The notes beneath the pieces are model-generated. The model was not told the origin of the DNA, did no database searches, and was given only the letters and a program-made list of their open reading frames with translations. Both the position numbers and the translations under genes were made by a program. This document shows positions 36,938 to 48,985 of a DNA stretch of 64,000 bases, piece by piece. Position 1 is the stretch's first letter, and each line of letters opens with the position of its first letter. The stretch spans positions 8,841,347 to 8,905,346 of the forward strand of contig CM038922.1 in the NCBI GenBank assembly GCA_021904315.1, read 5' to 3'. The DNA is from Sphagnum magellanicum (lineage: Eukaryota > Streptophyta > Sphagnopsida > Sphagnales > Sphagnaceae).

Positions 36938-38461
36938 TATTTTTTATATATGTTTTGCCTAGGTAGGTAGATCTTAGGTAAATACATAGGTATATAGGTC
37001 TTAAAACCTACTAACTTACCTACCTATGGTTATGTACGATCTACCTAACTATTAAAATAAATATTTATTTTTCCAACATACAATTAATATGCCATGTGGC
37101 AATTTTTTACTATGCCATGTGTCACAATTTTGGACTATCATTAACAATCATAATGGACAATGGAAATCGATATTTTGAATCTTTTATGTCCAAAAATCTT
37201 CATAACGACACGTGTTAGATTTTAATAAATGGATGACAATTAATGATGTCAGCATGACATCATGGGTGTAGTTATAATGGAGTTGAATAATAGCTGAAAA
37301 TGAGTTGTTTTAACTAAGTTGCAATGGAGTTGCAATGAGTTGCACCATATATACAATGAATTGCAACTTTGCAACTCATGCAATTTGTTTGTTAAAATTC
37401 ATGACATATAAATACAATGATTTGCAAGTGTACGTTGCAACTCAAATTGAGTTGCAAGGCCAATTGCAAAACACCTTTTTTTTTCATAATGCACATAGGT
37501 GAGGTGCTAGGAGGTGTTGGTACTAAATTCCTCATGAATTTAGCTTTGCATGATGCCACACACCAATATGTATTGGCCAACATATCCATTATGATGCCAT
37601 GCATGCAAAAAGTTTTGATGTATTTTATGGATGTATTTTGCAAAATAAGTTGATGGTTTTCATGTTGTTTTCAATGTGTGTCATTGTTCAAATTTGTCAT
37701 ATTATTAATTGTGTGAATTGTGCTAATGTAGGCAATGGGACTTGGAACAAGTATCCAACTCAAATCCACCTCCATTTGTTATTTGGGTCAGAGGTGTGAT
37801 CCATGGGCAACAACTAGATTTGGGTAACCCAAATTGTTTGGATGCATTTTTGTTATGTAGTAAACCATCACAAATAGCATTACAATACATTATAATGGAA
37901 GCCTATGATAACCACTTTAGAGTGGATGACCCGAAGAATATGTTCTTACAAACCTATGATAGTGGCATTGCTTTAATGTTTGAGCAACAAACTATTGATG
38001 CTAGAAAAGTGTTTGTCCAATATGTAGGATTTCTAAAAGCCATATTGAAACTAGATTATGGCCCAACGCAAACTCCTATTGTGATTTTTAAATGTGAATG
38101 GTTGAAACGAGAAGACAATTGAGGAAACCCAACATATGTACGAGATGATGTTGGCTTCCTCACCATCAATTTTTGACATAGGTTACCAATCACATCTGAA
38201 CCTTTCATATTTCCAAGCCAAGCGATGCAAATGTTCTTTTATGATGACTTGAAAAAACCGGGTTGGAAGGTTGTTTTATGGAAGGAAGCCCATTCTAGGA
38301 GAGAGGTTACAAATCTAAAAGATGTTTTCATCACAACAACAATAAAACCAGGTGGGCTAAATGCTCCAATGGGATTGCCCCCACCTCTAAATACACCATC
38401 TTTGATAGGAGCCATTGAATTGTTAGACAAAAACAATACTCTTGCATCTGAACAACTTTAA

Positions 38462-39292
38462 AGTTCATTAATATATTCTAGTATGTTCAAAGACATGTCA
38501 CTTGGACCTCATTTGAAGGTGTGAATGTGATAGGCAAATAACCTTTTTTGCCCATGTTTTTGGAGTCTAAAATTGGATTGAAATTCTGGCCATACCTTGC
38601 CAAATCATTTTCATTCTATTGTTCACAAGTAATCTATTCATAAAGGTTGGTAGTATTTGTAATTAAACCATGTGGATAATGCTAAAAATGTAACAACATT
38701 TACTTGTTTGGTCAAATGATAATCATCTATGGTCCTTATTGCATGTTATTCATTTTGTAATCAAGCATGTCATTTTGAAATCATTAAATGTCACAATGAA
38801 ATGCCACATGTATCATCGACATTAGTAGTCATAATCATTATGTAGTTGAAAGTAGTGATTATTTGTCATACTCTAGTCATTTATGATGTCCAATAAATAT
38901 TTCATGGCACACATAACCACATGTCACACACCATACTATACACTTGAACATGTGAACAACACCTCCCACATTATCTAAGTCAAATCGTCCATGTTTCATA
39001 GTCATAGTCATACATTGCAATCAAAAATAGTGTGTGATGTCATTATTATGACTCGTTATTGACAACTGGACTTCCATGTCGCTCTATTTTTCGATATGGA
39101 TGACGTTTGGATGAAGCAACAAAAGGATGACATCTTACATTCTAATACATATTATCATCCACCAATCATTTACTCAACTAATTTATGACTAATGTTTTAT
39201 CCAAGTAGGATTCAAAGTTATATTATATGATTGTAGTAATTTATAGAGTTATTTAGGACTTTTAGTCATTGATTTCTTGGTTACAAAGGACA
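38462..39292. other. 3' part of the host CACTA element (inferred)
   Basis: Non-coding and AT-rich. Between 38740 and 39110 CATGTCA, ACATGT and CACATG words recur in both orientations, a pattern compatible with a subterminal region. Confidence 0.4.
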
Positions 39293-39307
39293 TGATTTCT
39301 TCTAGTG
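39293..39307. mobile_element. Candidate right terminus of a CACTA element
   Basis: Read inward it is CACTAGAAGAAATCATG, nearly the same as the right end of the element at 22654 (CACTAGAAGGAAAACATG). It lies 0.85 kb after the DUF4216-type piece and in the right orientation to close that element. The bases after it are AAT. No left end with AAT before it was found. Confidence 0.5.
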
Positions 39308-39309
39308 AA

Positions 39310-42300
39310 TGTTCCCATAGTACATTTGGAATATTATTATTATACAAGTTCATTCAAAACTTTCTATGTCAATTTGGATAATTATTACCACAATGGAAAT
39401 TAAGGAGTGGCATGGTTGTAACACAAAATAACTCCATTTAATCAAATTTGACCTAATAACAAATGACAACATAGAGTAAGAAAATGATATGTAAGTTCGT
39501 CTTTTGTAAAAGCTCCCTTAACATCTTTTTAGGATTCCAAAATAATTTTCAACTTTTTTTTTTGTCATGGCACAATAAGTGAATAATTGTATATAAAGTT
39601 TTGATAACAATGTGGCATGTACCCCTATTTATTTGTGACATTATGCCATCAACCATGGCAACAAGGGATAACTGTTGTCCCTAAAATGCAAGGCCTTATA
39701 CCTTATTGTCTTGTGTCAACAACAAACAAATTTCCTTTAGTGGCTTTTAATGGGTTTGTGGTATAAGGAAAAAAGTCTAATGATTCAAGCATCATTGATA
39801 GAGCAAAAATCACAAAAAGCACATCCCAAAACCTCTTGCAATGGTCCACAATTGTTTGTATTTGAATGCTATAACATTTTGATTTGGAATAATAGTCAAA
39901 TAAAAAAACCACATGAATATGCATAACATCTATGGCACCATGGATGATGGAAAGGCACATATCTTTAAACTCATCCATGAATTCAATGAAGTCACTACCT
40001 TCTGGTCATTTAAATTGATTATTCGAAACTAAGTTCATTATGCACACAAATTCATGTAAAACCAAATGCACAACCAATGTCCCAATGGACAACTATTCAT
40101 AATATTACAAGTATTTAAATGCCTGAATTAATTTATACAAATTACATGTTACATGAATACTTACGAGGATTACAAAATGAAATTTTGTGTTCTTATCTTC
40201 CATTGTAGGTTTTAGTTTTTATGTCAAATGTTGCACAAAGATTCCACTAACATGAAAATGTTTGATTTGCTTATTGTTATCATATTACATCATCAAAAAT
40301 TGAAAATATGAAGTTGTAAATTGAGTTTTGACCTAGTCTTTAAGTCCTTTGCTCCTTAATATTCCATACAAACATGAAATATAATGTTGGGCAAAATCAA
40401 AATGTTTTGTAATGATTCAGAAACAAGCTCCATGCATCATCTTCTAAAACATTAGATTTAGTTGACAATTCAATTGATTAATAACCATTTAATAGCAAGT
40501 CCTTATAAATTGGATTTTCATGTTTTTCTTTTAGGTTCCATTACTTGTAAAGTTTTGACATTCATAACTTGATGCAAATGATGATGTTTGAAAAGTTCTT
40601 TTATGTGTTCAAAATAATTTTAAATAACGTTTTTTCTTCAAACATCCTTTTTTTTAATCAAATGTGCATTATTCCTTTTCAAAATAATTTGGAGAAGATC
40701 TTAATATTGATAATTAAGAAATTTTTTGGTGAAATTCATTCAAAAACATATTTGAACACATTTGTTTCAAACATGTTTTTGACATTGAAAATAATGAGTT
40801 TTGAGAATGGGTCTTTAACAACAATTATTCATTTTTATGTTAATCAAAGCATGGGTGCATAATATAAATGATATATACCAAGTCTATGTAACCAAAAAAT
40901 ATTATATCTAGCACATAGTTGTAAATTGAATAGGAATTTAATAAGAAAATAAATTCACAAAGGAATACCACATTGCAAATGTAGTCCTTGGCAAGGACTT
41001 TGACCTTGATGCCCTTGGCTCCTTTAGACTATTTACACCCCATAGTAAATCTTGGCTACCTATTTACTAGCCTTAGCAACCTATGTCAACCAAGTATAAA
41101 CATGTAGGTTGCAAGTATAAAGAATTGGTTGTTGTGTTCATTAGAATTTTGATCGTAAATTGAAACATAGGGATCTCATTCCCTTGTTGAAACACTTACT
41201 AATTTAAGGAGATGTTGACTTCAATTACATAATTTTAAATGATTGACATTTGTAAGTAAAAATCAGTCACATGATTAAAGGACTAGTTGTGAGCGTTCTT
41301 TTAACTTGGTTGAGTTGATTGGAATGTAAGTTGACTTGGAAGAAAAAATAGAGGAATTTGAAGGTTCATTTGGAGACAAATATTTTTGTGTAATATTTGA
41401 GAATTTTCGTATGAATTTGAGAATAACGTTGTTATAAACATTACAATTCTAAATTAAATTGTTTAGAAAACTGGTTGTAGATACTTGAGTATTATTAGAA
41501 AGGTAAGAATTGGTGGGATTGGGAACCAGCTGGAAGAATAAAATAAAAAAAATTGAGTAGAAAGGTGAGAACTGACAAGGTTGAGAATGACTTGAAACAA
41601 AATTTTAAAATTTTGATACCCTGGCTGGGTATCTAAATTCTACATTTTAAAAATAAAACCATCCCAGTTCTGATATTGGCTTTAAGTGGTGGTCAGATAA
41701 CTTTCAGTTTGGGTAATGAGAAGGTACTAGCATTTCATCTTTTGCTACATGGCTTTTGTGATAGGATCAACCACAAAACAATCCATCTCCTGTTTCAAAG
41801 GTCAAACCCACAACAACAACAACTTGCAAGGTGATCATGAATCCCAACCACTTGGGCTCTTGGCATGATGCTTTGAACAGATATATATGCATATGCATAG
41901 AGGTTGAAGAGTACTGCAATAGTTTTATAATATATATGTTCATCATTTCATTTGCATGTTAAACACAAAGATCAACTAAGAACTTGGTGCTATGTTGCGG
42001 GTGTCATAATTGACCTGTAGTTGCAATGTGATAAGTAAAGGGTAACCAACAACAGTCTTCAGAATTTTTAAAAGAACTGGCCTTAACCCACAAGAACCAT
42101 CAACAGCTTGCAGAAAGACCTGTGGTAACTGACACGAGGGAATTTGTATTGTTGGGTCTTTTCTGTGCAACAAACAATACAGCAAGAGGGAAGGGAATGT
42201 AGTCAAGAGCCCTTGAAATTGGGTTCTAAAATGCCAAATCTGGCCGCTGAAAGTGTCCAGCATCAAAGCAATAGATTATAAGTGAAGGGGACAAATCCAT

Positions 42301-42540
42301 CTTATATTCATGAGGCCTTGATATCAAATTTCTGACAGAACAGTATGAAGCATATATGACTAAAATCCATGCAAAGAACAACTTAAGAACTTCATGCACA
42401 CAAATATGATGTATGTAAAGTATTTCAAGGTTTTTTTCTATGTATTTGAAAGCACTTCCCCCCCACTAAAGATTCATTTGTTAAATGAAGTACCCTTCTG
42501 CTGATCACATACAGACCTTCTGGCATTCAAATAAAAAAGC
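39310..42540. other. AT-rich stretch without recognisable content
   Basis: Nothing supportable was found. A minus-strand frame at 41976-42266 has no recognised family. Short (CAA)n occurs at about 41812-41823. Confidence 0.4.
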
Positions 42541-42576
42541 TTTCGTGCCTTACGCTTGGGAAGGCCTGCTCTAATG

Positions 42577-42650
42577 GACCTCCCCTAATTTTTGGGCCTA
42601 CACATTGAGCTACTGCCCTCAAGGCTATGACCCTCAAATTAGGGGAGGCC
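42577..42650. mobile_element. Short hairpin (MITE-like)
   Basis: GGACCTCCCCTAATTT at 42577 is the inverted match of AAATTAGGGGAGGCC at 42636-42650, with CTCAA or TTGGG extending it. It is 74 bases end to end. No target duplication was identified. Confidence 0.5.
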
Positions 42651-42659
42651 CTTGAAAGC

Positions 42660-43210
42660 AAACCTTCCCCCTATATGTATTTGGAGGGCATCTGTGAATT
42701 TCCCTTGTAGAAAAGAGGAAGGATATTACACCTAATTTTTTAACAGTGGGAGGGATCTTACACTTTCTTATACAGGCATAAGATTGCATCTCCTCTGTGT
42801 CATGATCTACTTATGTTTAGGTTCATGATAACCTTCACCTCATGTTTTATAATGGGTAAAGCCCACTGGTGGGGGACATTCCTGGAGTACACCATAGATG
42901 GTTCCACAAATGTTGAAATGTTGATTTTATCCTTAAAGACTGGAGCAGCCTGCAATCACAACCTTTTTGCAGGTTCCTGAGTAGAATTTCTCGTACTTAG
43001 TCCTTAGCTTTAGATGCTGTCGCTGATCCAGACAAGGCTACTGTTCTTGTTTGATTTATCAAAAATTGAATTCCATTTACGATAAATGCTGGATCCTGTT
43101 AAGGTCCCTTGTGTCTAATTGTGGCTTCCGAGTGGCTATTTTTGGCACTGCATAGGCCATATCACTTGCCCTAGCAGAATCGGCAGGCCCAGCTGATTCT
43201 GGCAGTGCTC
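42660..43210. other. Unclassified stretch
   Basis: Somewhat less AT-rich, possibly the end of a retroelement. No diagnostic motif is present. Confidence 0.3.
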
Positions 43211-43221
43211 CTCCTGACACT

Positions 43222-43385
43222 ATAGAATGGGCCCTATGAAGGACGTTTGGCCAGGTACACTCAGTCATTCGCTGGAATGGGCCCTATGGTACCCATTTTG
43301 CCAGGCGCACCTCTGCAAATACCTGGCAGAACTGAGCACACAAGGCGTCCATACCTGGCAGAACTGGACCCATAAGGCGTCCCCC
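43222..43385. repeat. Short tandem duplications (GAATGGGCCCTATG; ACCTGGCAGAACTG)
   Basis: GAATGGGCCCTATG occurs at about 43226 and 43275, followed by TTGGCCAGG or TTTGCCAGG. ATACCTGGCAGAACTG with AAGGCGTCC occurs twice between 43319 and 43382, offset about 40. Two different small duplications lie side by side. Confidence 0.65.
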
Positions 43386-45420
43386 TTCTCTAGTATCATG
43401 TTATAATCAGTGTTGGCAGGTATTCTACTATGAAGGAAGGTAGGTTATTTGTCTTGTTATGTTGAGATATCTTCCAAACCACAATGCTCTTGATGAGTAC
43501 CTAGATGTGCACTGATGTGATTGCAACAAGTAGACCTATAGTACATAAGTTATTGAATATTCAATAAAAATCTCCTTGCAAATTCAATAAAATAAAAACT
43601 AATTTTTTGGGGAAGGTGATTCAGCTTGCAAACAATTTTCAGAAAATAATCTTTAATAGAAATTTCCTTCATTTTTTGTATGGAGAGAAAATTTAACCAG
43701 GTTCTAGTATCCTTTTATGTTTGTTTTGAGGCTTGATTTTGGCTCCTTGAGGCATTTGAGTTTTAGAATTATTGTGCTCTCCACTACATGACCCAGTCTT
43801 CTATCAATGAGCTTAACATTACCATACAGCTCTCTGAATTATATTGTTGCATCATAAACGATTGCTAGAATTCAAATCATTAATAAAAACCTCAGAGTTT
43901 GTGTTCCCTTTTCTTGATTTGGATGAAATGCCGTGGATTATAATGGCATTTCATCCAACTTGTGCCATGTATTATAAATTCATTTATATATATATTTGTT
44001 ATGAATATCTTTAGGTCATCCTAAAATTGCTCATTTTAGATCTTTCACTCCTACATGGTTAATGGACTGCACATAAGTCCATAATGATGGTCCCAATGCA
44101 AACAAATATTGCCTACTATTCTCAAAGTTTGCAATCTTGTCACAATGAAACTTCACATAGTTGTTCATGATGCTTCCATTAGTGGTGCCAATGATTAATT
44201 AAAGTTGATTCCTTACATGTACTGATGTTTCCCATGTCCAACTTCTTCAAAGAAATCCACAGGTGTAACTTGTTTCAACCAATGATTGATGTCCAAAATG
44301 CTCAACAAAGTGACCTAAATTGTTTCCATTAAGATTTTCAAAGACATTCCAAAGTCCTTCCATTCATATTTTCAACCTTCAATAGAGGCTCCATAGTTGT
44401 TCACAGCATTCCCAAAAATGTCTTTAAACAATTCAAGGTCATGGGGTCCCCATTGATAAAACTCCAAAGTATGTGAGATGTGTAGTTGCTTCAAACCGTC
44501 TCTTTTTAAGTATACTTTTCTTTTGCTCTCATACTACGTCCAGCTGATTCGTCTACGAAATTCTGCCTTTCTTTTTCATGGAGAGAATTTCAAAATGATT
44601 GGGTTGGGTCATCAATCAGCAAAATGATTGGGTTGGACCATCAATGACCAGGACTGGAATTTGATGTCTATCATGGCCTTTGTTAGCCACTCTTCCCCTT
44701 GAGAGAATCCTGCCATACCAGAAAAGGTGGGTGTTGGCAATCTGTCTGAAGCAAAGGGCATACAGTTTGTTTAAACATTTCAACAGGCTTGGGTCGATTC
44801 CTGTGGGAAATGTTCTTTGGAATCAGAGGGACTGGTAAGCCATAAACATGTAAAAGAGCATCTTCACTATACCTGGTATTTGAGCCTTCAACAATACTTT
44901 TCACATTCCCAAAGGCTAATGTATTGTTTCTCAAGCCTCACACTTAAACAGATTGTAATTGATGAAGACCATTAATAACAAACCACCTATCTCAATAAAA
45001 GGTGAGAGACTCCTCATAGCAAACCGCCTGGACCAGTCTACTTTCATATTGTGAACATTGCCAAATATGGCTAAATATATTTATGGAGGATCACCACTTG
45101 AGCAACATCACAAAATTCAAAAAAAAACTTCGCATGGCCAGTGCAGATGTAAAATGTCTTCTACATTGTACTTGGAATAAAGTACAGCCTTGAAATAAGG
45201 TGAACTCGGATTTCAACCTGTAAATGTGCAGCTCGTCCGGTGGTTTCCATAATTCTCAGTAACAGGTTTTGCTTTTCCAATTCCATGAGGTAGGTGGACA
45301 CAAGATCCTCCACATGAAGACTAAGCCAAATTTGGCTACATGTCACAGAGAAGGTAGAAGTGTTTTGAAAGCCTTATAGGGTAGACCAGCCATCCTTGAT
45401 CATTTGCCTATGATCGAACA
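43386..45420. other. Stretch without recognisable gene
   Basis: Minus-strand frames at 44683-44934 and 45161-45346 are less repetitive than their surroundings but match no family I know and have no visible splice partners. They could be decayed exons. Confidence 0.3.
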
Positions 45421-45936
45421 CTTATTTATATCATATGTGCTTCATTTTCAGTGATTTAAAATGTCAAGGGAGTGCTTAATCAAGCTTTAAAAATCATCTT
45501 TGAAATGCAAAGGAAAAGGAGTAATAGAAAAATAACAAGAAAAAAAAAAGCTTTCCAACTTACAAAACGTTTTTTTTTTCTTTTTAGTCCTCTCTTACTT
45601 TCAAACCTCATGACTTTCTTATTTCAAATGATTTAAAGTGCTATAGGAGCACCATCTGAAGTTTTACAAATAATCTTGGAACTTTAATAACAACAAAGCA
45701 GTATATAAGGATTTTTTGGGTGTTTGAGAATTGGCCTTTGTAATGTTTGGTGGTTTGTTTTTTTCGAGTTCTTGACTCCCCTTACCTTTCTTGTTTCTAC
45801 TCTGTTTTCGACAATTGTCAATGTGTCAGATGCAGCAAGAGGAGAGATTTAGGTTTTGTTTGGACAGCAGAAACAAAAGAGCCCTCCCCTTGGATCCAGC
45901 CCCCTCTGAGCACTTAAGTGTTCAGTCACCAGCTGT
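45421..45936. mobile_element. Truncated relative of the nested CACTA-like element
   Basis: It follows the order of 36095-36643 closely: TTATTTATAT, TCATATGTG, ATGATTTAAA, CTTTCCAACTTACAAAAC, GTTTGGTGGTTTG, GACAATT, GCCCTCCCCTTGGAT and GAGCACTTAA. Neither the CACTA-type left end nor the TAGG zone is present, so only the left-central part survives. The small plus-strand frame 45791-46000 is incidental. Confidence 0.65.
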
Positions 45937-46493
45937 CTACCCTATGTACTATTGGTCTAAATCTGGCCACTTCAACCTTTTTTTTCCCCTTGAAATGTAG
46001 AAAATTTGGCTCCAAAAATCACTTGTAGGACTTACAGCTCCCTTTTTTTGTGCCACCAAGTGGAGAAATTCCGCCAAAATAAAAACCACTGCAACTCCTA
46101 AAACAATGACTCCATTTAATTGGCAAGTCATAATGATTGGCCCAGGTGGTGACATTTAAATGGCCTCTCAACTTATGCTATAGTCCAATTATACTCCCCA
46201 GCAGAACTGGATTGAACTTTTTCTCCCCCTCATCAGGAACTGAATTGGACTGTCCCTCCCCTCATCAGTTTTAACTGTTCAACTTATTAAGATGCTACAT
46301 CGTGCAGTTTGCAATTGTTTTGAATAGCGTGATTAGGAGCGACATGGGTCAATTAATGAGGCCCATGAGACAAATAAAACGATTGGAACTTAGGATGTAC
46401 CCACGACTAATCCACACTTTAGACACTTCCATGATAGAATTGGCAAAGCCCTCTCATTGGCCCACTTATGTAAGCTAAAAACATTGACGCTAT

Positions 46494-46690
46494 GGGTGAA
46501 CCAGCACCCAGCTTGGTACCATGGAAAAAATCCCAAAATCTATTTAAATTATTTACAAATCTTAAAAATATTCCATCCTTAGACTAAATCAGGGCCTCTG
46601 AATTCAAATCTAACAATTTTGGGGCTTCTTATGGGCATGAGGAGGCCTCACTTTTGAGGTGAAGGTACCAACACAGGTGCTGGTTCACCC
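46494..46690. mobile_element. Complete MITE with 27-bp terminal inverted repeats
   Basis: The left end, GGGTGAACCAGCACC then TTGGTACC (46494-46520), pairs with the right end, GGTACC then GGTGCTGGTTCACCC (46664-46690), with about four mismatches in 27. It is 197 bases long and non-coding. The flanks (GCTAT and TGGCC) do not show a clear target duplication, so the superfamily is open. End fragments of the same family occur at 14143 and probably 6870. Confidence 0.75.
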
Positions 46691-46694
46691 TGGC

Positions 46695-47790
46695 CAGACT
46701 TTGAGTAAGGAATATGGGATTAATCATTAAACTTGCCACTATTGGGAACAGCATGGGTACACATGAGAACTAAGAGGAATAACATGAAGAACATTTGGCA
46801 AAGCATATGGTAAAATTTGAGAATGCACACAGGGAACAAATGGAAACTGTGAGAACAACATATGGAACACATGGAAAAGCATGTGGGTTAAGTTTAAGCT
46901 GGACTACATGGAAACACATTGGGAACACAATTAGGCACATTATTGGCAACATGTGAGGGAACAAGACCATCAAACCCAAAATACTGTGGGGATCTAGTAT
47001 AGTATGTTTTGATGTACTCGCCCGATGCACAACAAAATCCTAATCACTTAGAGACAAGAGCATCTTTGGTTCCCCTGGCGTTTTGCATACAGACATACAG
47101 ACCTCACAGCCTGATCAGGTCTTTGCAGGTCCTGTCGTACTTGTCTCTTTGAGAATGAACTTTGGTCACTTTTCTACTCTTTAATACAAGGTCTTCATCT
47201 CTAACTTATAATCATAGTATACTATGATATAAAATACACAAGGACATACAACCCAATCACGCTTGCACAGGGGAAAAAAAATCCCCAGCAAGACAATTGA
47301 GGGGTTTGAATTGATCAACACATGATTGAAATGCACTCATATGGCTTCTCTTGATCATAACCTTGACTTCTTGCAATTCTTGAGAACAGATGCAAATTGA
47401 TTAGTAAAGAAATTTATCCTAACAAAGTGTGGTTCGCTGTTATCATCAAACCCGACCTGGGGAAATAGAAAGTTGGTTACATTGGCATATGACATGTGTG
47501 CATTTCGTATTGCTAAAAGAGGGAAAATATAAGTTGGTGAGTTTTGCAGTCATGTGTGTGCATTGGGTGTTGCAATTTAAAAGCTTCCAACTCCTGGCAC
47601 AAGAAAGTTACATGTTGTAGTACCAAACAGTATACAATGCGAGACATATAGAGGAAGAAGAAGAAGGAAATTTCATAATACAATGGGTCCTCACCAGACT
47701 CTCAAAGTGGTAGAAATGATCACACTTGAGTCCGCTAGAAACAAATTAGTACATATAAGTCAAGCTGTAAACTGGAGATGAACATGAAAT
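46695..47790. other. Intergenic stretch
   Basis: Recurrent AACACATGGAAA/ACATGTGAGGGAAC words at 46770-46970 may be a loosely inverted relative of dispersed repeat B. The rest, to 47790, holds no supportable feature. Confidence 0.35.
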
Positions 47791-47797
47791 TGGCAGA

Positions 47798-47851
47798 GTC
47801 AATTTGAGGTGCAGGCGGTGGGGAGTATCACTCCATACACCTCAAATTGAC
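47798..47851. repeat. Perfect 14-bp inverted repeat
   Basis: GTCAATTTGAGGTG at 47798-47811 and CACCTCAAATTGAC at 47838-47851 are exact inverse copies with a 26-base loop. A zone of CTGGTAT/ATACCAG words follows to about 48070. Confidence 0.7.
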
Positions 47852-48104
47852 CTTAGGTGCGTGGGTCCTGGGACACTACGTGCACCCCAAGTTGACGGTG
47901 TATTATATACCTGGTATTGAGACCCATAAAACTGGTGCAAGACTGGTATTACCTCAAGTCCTTACATTCAGGCTGGTACTGGTATAAGGCTGGTTATATT
48001 GCCTTGGCTCATACCAGCCTGGTAAGGTCCTTGCTACCATGCACAGGCCTATAAACCGGACCAACACTGGTTTACACTAGGAACAAAAGCCTCTGAGTCA
48101 TTTG

Positions 48105-48240
48105 CTCATGGGCTTTGCCACGGTCTTATCCAAAAAGCAGGGTACCACGTGTTCCTAAAGGCTCTTGGGCCATGGCTCATGGGCTTCAATGCCATGGTCC
48201 CATAAAAAAAAGGCAGGGCACCACATGAGGTTTCATATGC
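48105..48240. repeat. Direct duplication with GCTCATGGGCTT
   Basis: GCTCATGGGCTT, then TGCCA(C/T)GGTC, then GCAGGG(T/C)ACCAC occurs at about 48104 and 48177, offset about 73. It is a two-copy tandem duplication of modest divergence. Confidence 0.6.
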
Positions 48241-48727
48241 CATGGTCCTGCAAGAAATCAAACTTGTATAAACCGCCACTTAGCAGTTTGTCTCTTTGTT
48301 TTCCTAGTCGTTACAAGAAAGTCCAGCTTTTACTAGACTTATAGTATCGCACTTTCAGTCAGGCAACTCTGAGTACAAAGCTTTCTTTTTGTTTGTTTTA
48401 GAAACAATGCAGTCCAATGTCGCCTATGCACAGAGCGGTTATTAAGCAGTCAGTCCTTTACGGTTGAATATGAACTAGATGAACTCTAAGCCTCATGATT
48501 AAAGCTTTGCTTATATGTATGTTCAAAGCACTCTCAAGAAGTGCACGAGAATCATGCTTGTTTTAAGTGCAAGTAGCTACACTCATAATTCTAGATATAA
48601 GTTCTAGTAGTGGAAAAATCTTGAGATTAGGTGCTGATCGTGTTTTGGTTTTTGTTCTTTTTTTGGTGATCTCGATCCTGCGAGTTTCGAGCTGATCCGG
48701 CAATGTGCTTTCTACTAGTATTCTTAG

Positions 48728-48985
48728 TTTTTTCATGAGTTAGCACCTCCTCTTCCTAAGTGAGTGCACGAAGTCTCAAGGTTTCAACTGTGTGTTGTTG
48801 AGAGATGATTTTCTCAACCATGATCAGATGGGACTCGTGTTATAGGTGCTGTTTTTTCATGAGCTAGCAGCTCTTCCTGAGCGAGTGCACAAAGTGTCAA
48901 GGTTTGATCAGCTGTGTGTTCTCGAGAGATGCAGATTTTCTAAACCATGATTAGATGGGGCTCATGTTATAGGTGCTGTTTTTAT
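48728..48985. repeat. Two-copy tandem duplication (about 125 bp) upstream of the MAKR-like gene
   Basis: TTTTTCATGAG(T/C)TAGCA, GAGTGCAC(G/A)AAGT, TCAAGGTTT, TGTGTGTT, GAGAGATG, CATGAT(C/T)AGATGGG and TATAGGTGCTGTTTTT occur twice in the same order (TATAGGTGCT at 48841 and 48968). The duplication ends about 350 bases before the start codon at 49333, in the probable promoter or 5' leader. The copies are close, so it is fairly recent. Confidence 0.75.

Larger units (their letters stand above)
36014..37491. mobile_element. Non-autonomous CACTA-like element nested in the transposase remnant
   Basis: The left end is CACTACTAAAATACT. The right end read inward is CATTATGAAAAAAAA, a weaker match (8 of the first 11). 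CAC stands outside both ends (36011-36013, 37492-37494), fitting a 3-bp target duplication. TTGCAACT/AGTTGCAA words cluster in the last 250 bases. The interior shares the CCTA/TAGG zone and 'TGGGATGAG' and 'GCCA(C/T)GTGGCA' segments with the element at 19577-22654, so the two are related. The coding sequence of the host resumes right after 37491. Sequence at 35640-36013 is also non-coding, so an insertion starting further left cannot be excluded. Confidence 0.55.
35018..38461 (+). pseudogene. CACTA (En/Spm) transposase, TNP2 tail with DUF4218 and DUF4216 types, interrupted
   Basis: From 35018 the plus strand reads VIKNLKTPLDHV, then LKSHDYHVLMQQILPLALKG, then MAIMRISKVFRRLC, the conserved end of the CACTA transposase core. 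FPPSFFDIMTHLFYHLVDG, then RWMYLVGRYMKILKLYVRN and EASMAKGY (about 35300-35490) is the DUF4218 pattern. After an interruption, HIGEVLGG, then HDATHQYVLANISIM follows at 37492-37600, and the DUF4216 pattern (VQYVGFLKAILKLDYG, IVIFKCEWLK, FIFPSQAMQMFFYDD, WKVVLWKEAHSRRE) runs 37990-38310. Stops break the core; the TGA just before MAIM stands where relatives usually have Arg, as expected of CGA to TGA decay. The catalytic N-terminal half is missing or unrecognisable. A candidate right end of the element is at 39307. Confidence 0.8.

Noticed and set aside
43077-43268. Minus-strand frame in a less AT-rich segment
   Set aside because: It overlaps small tandem duplications and matches no family.
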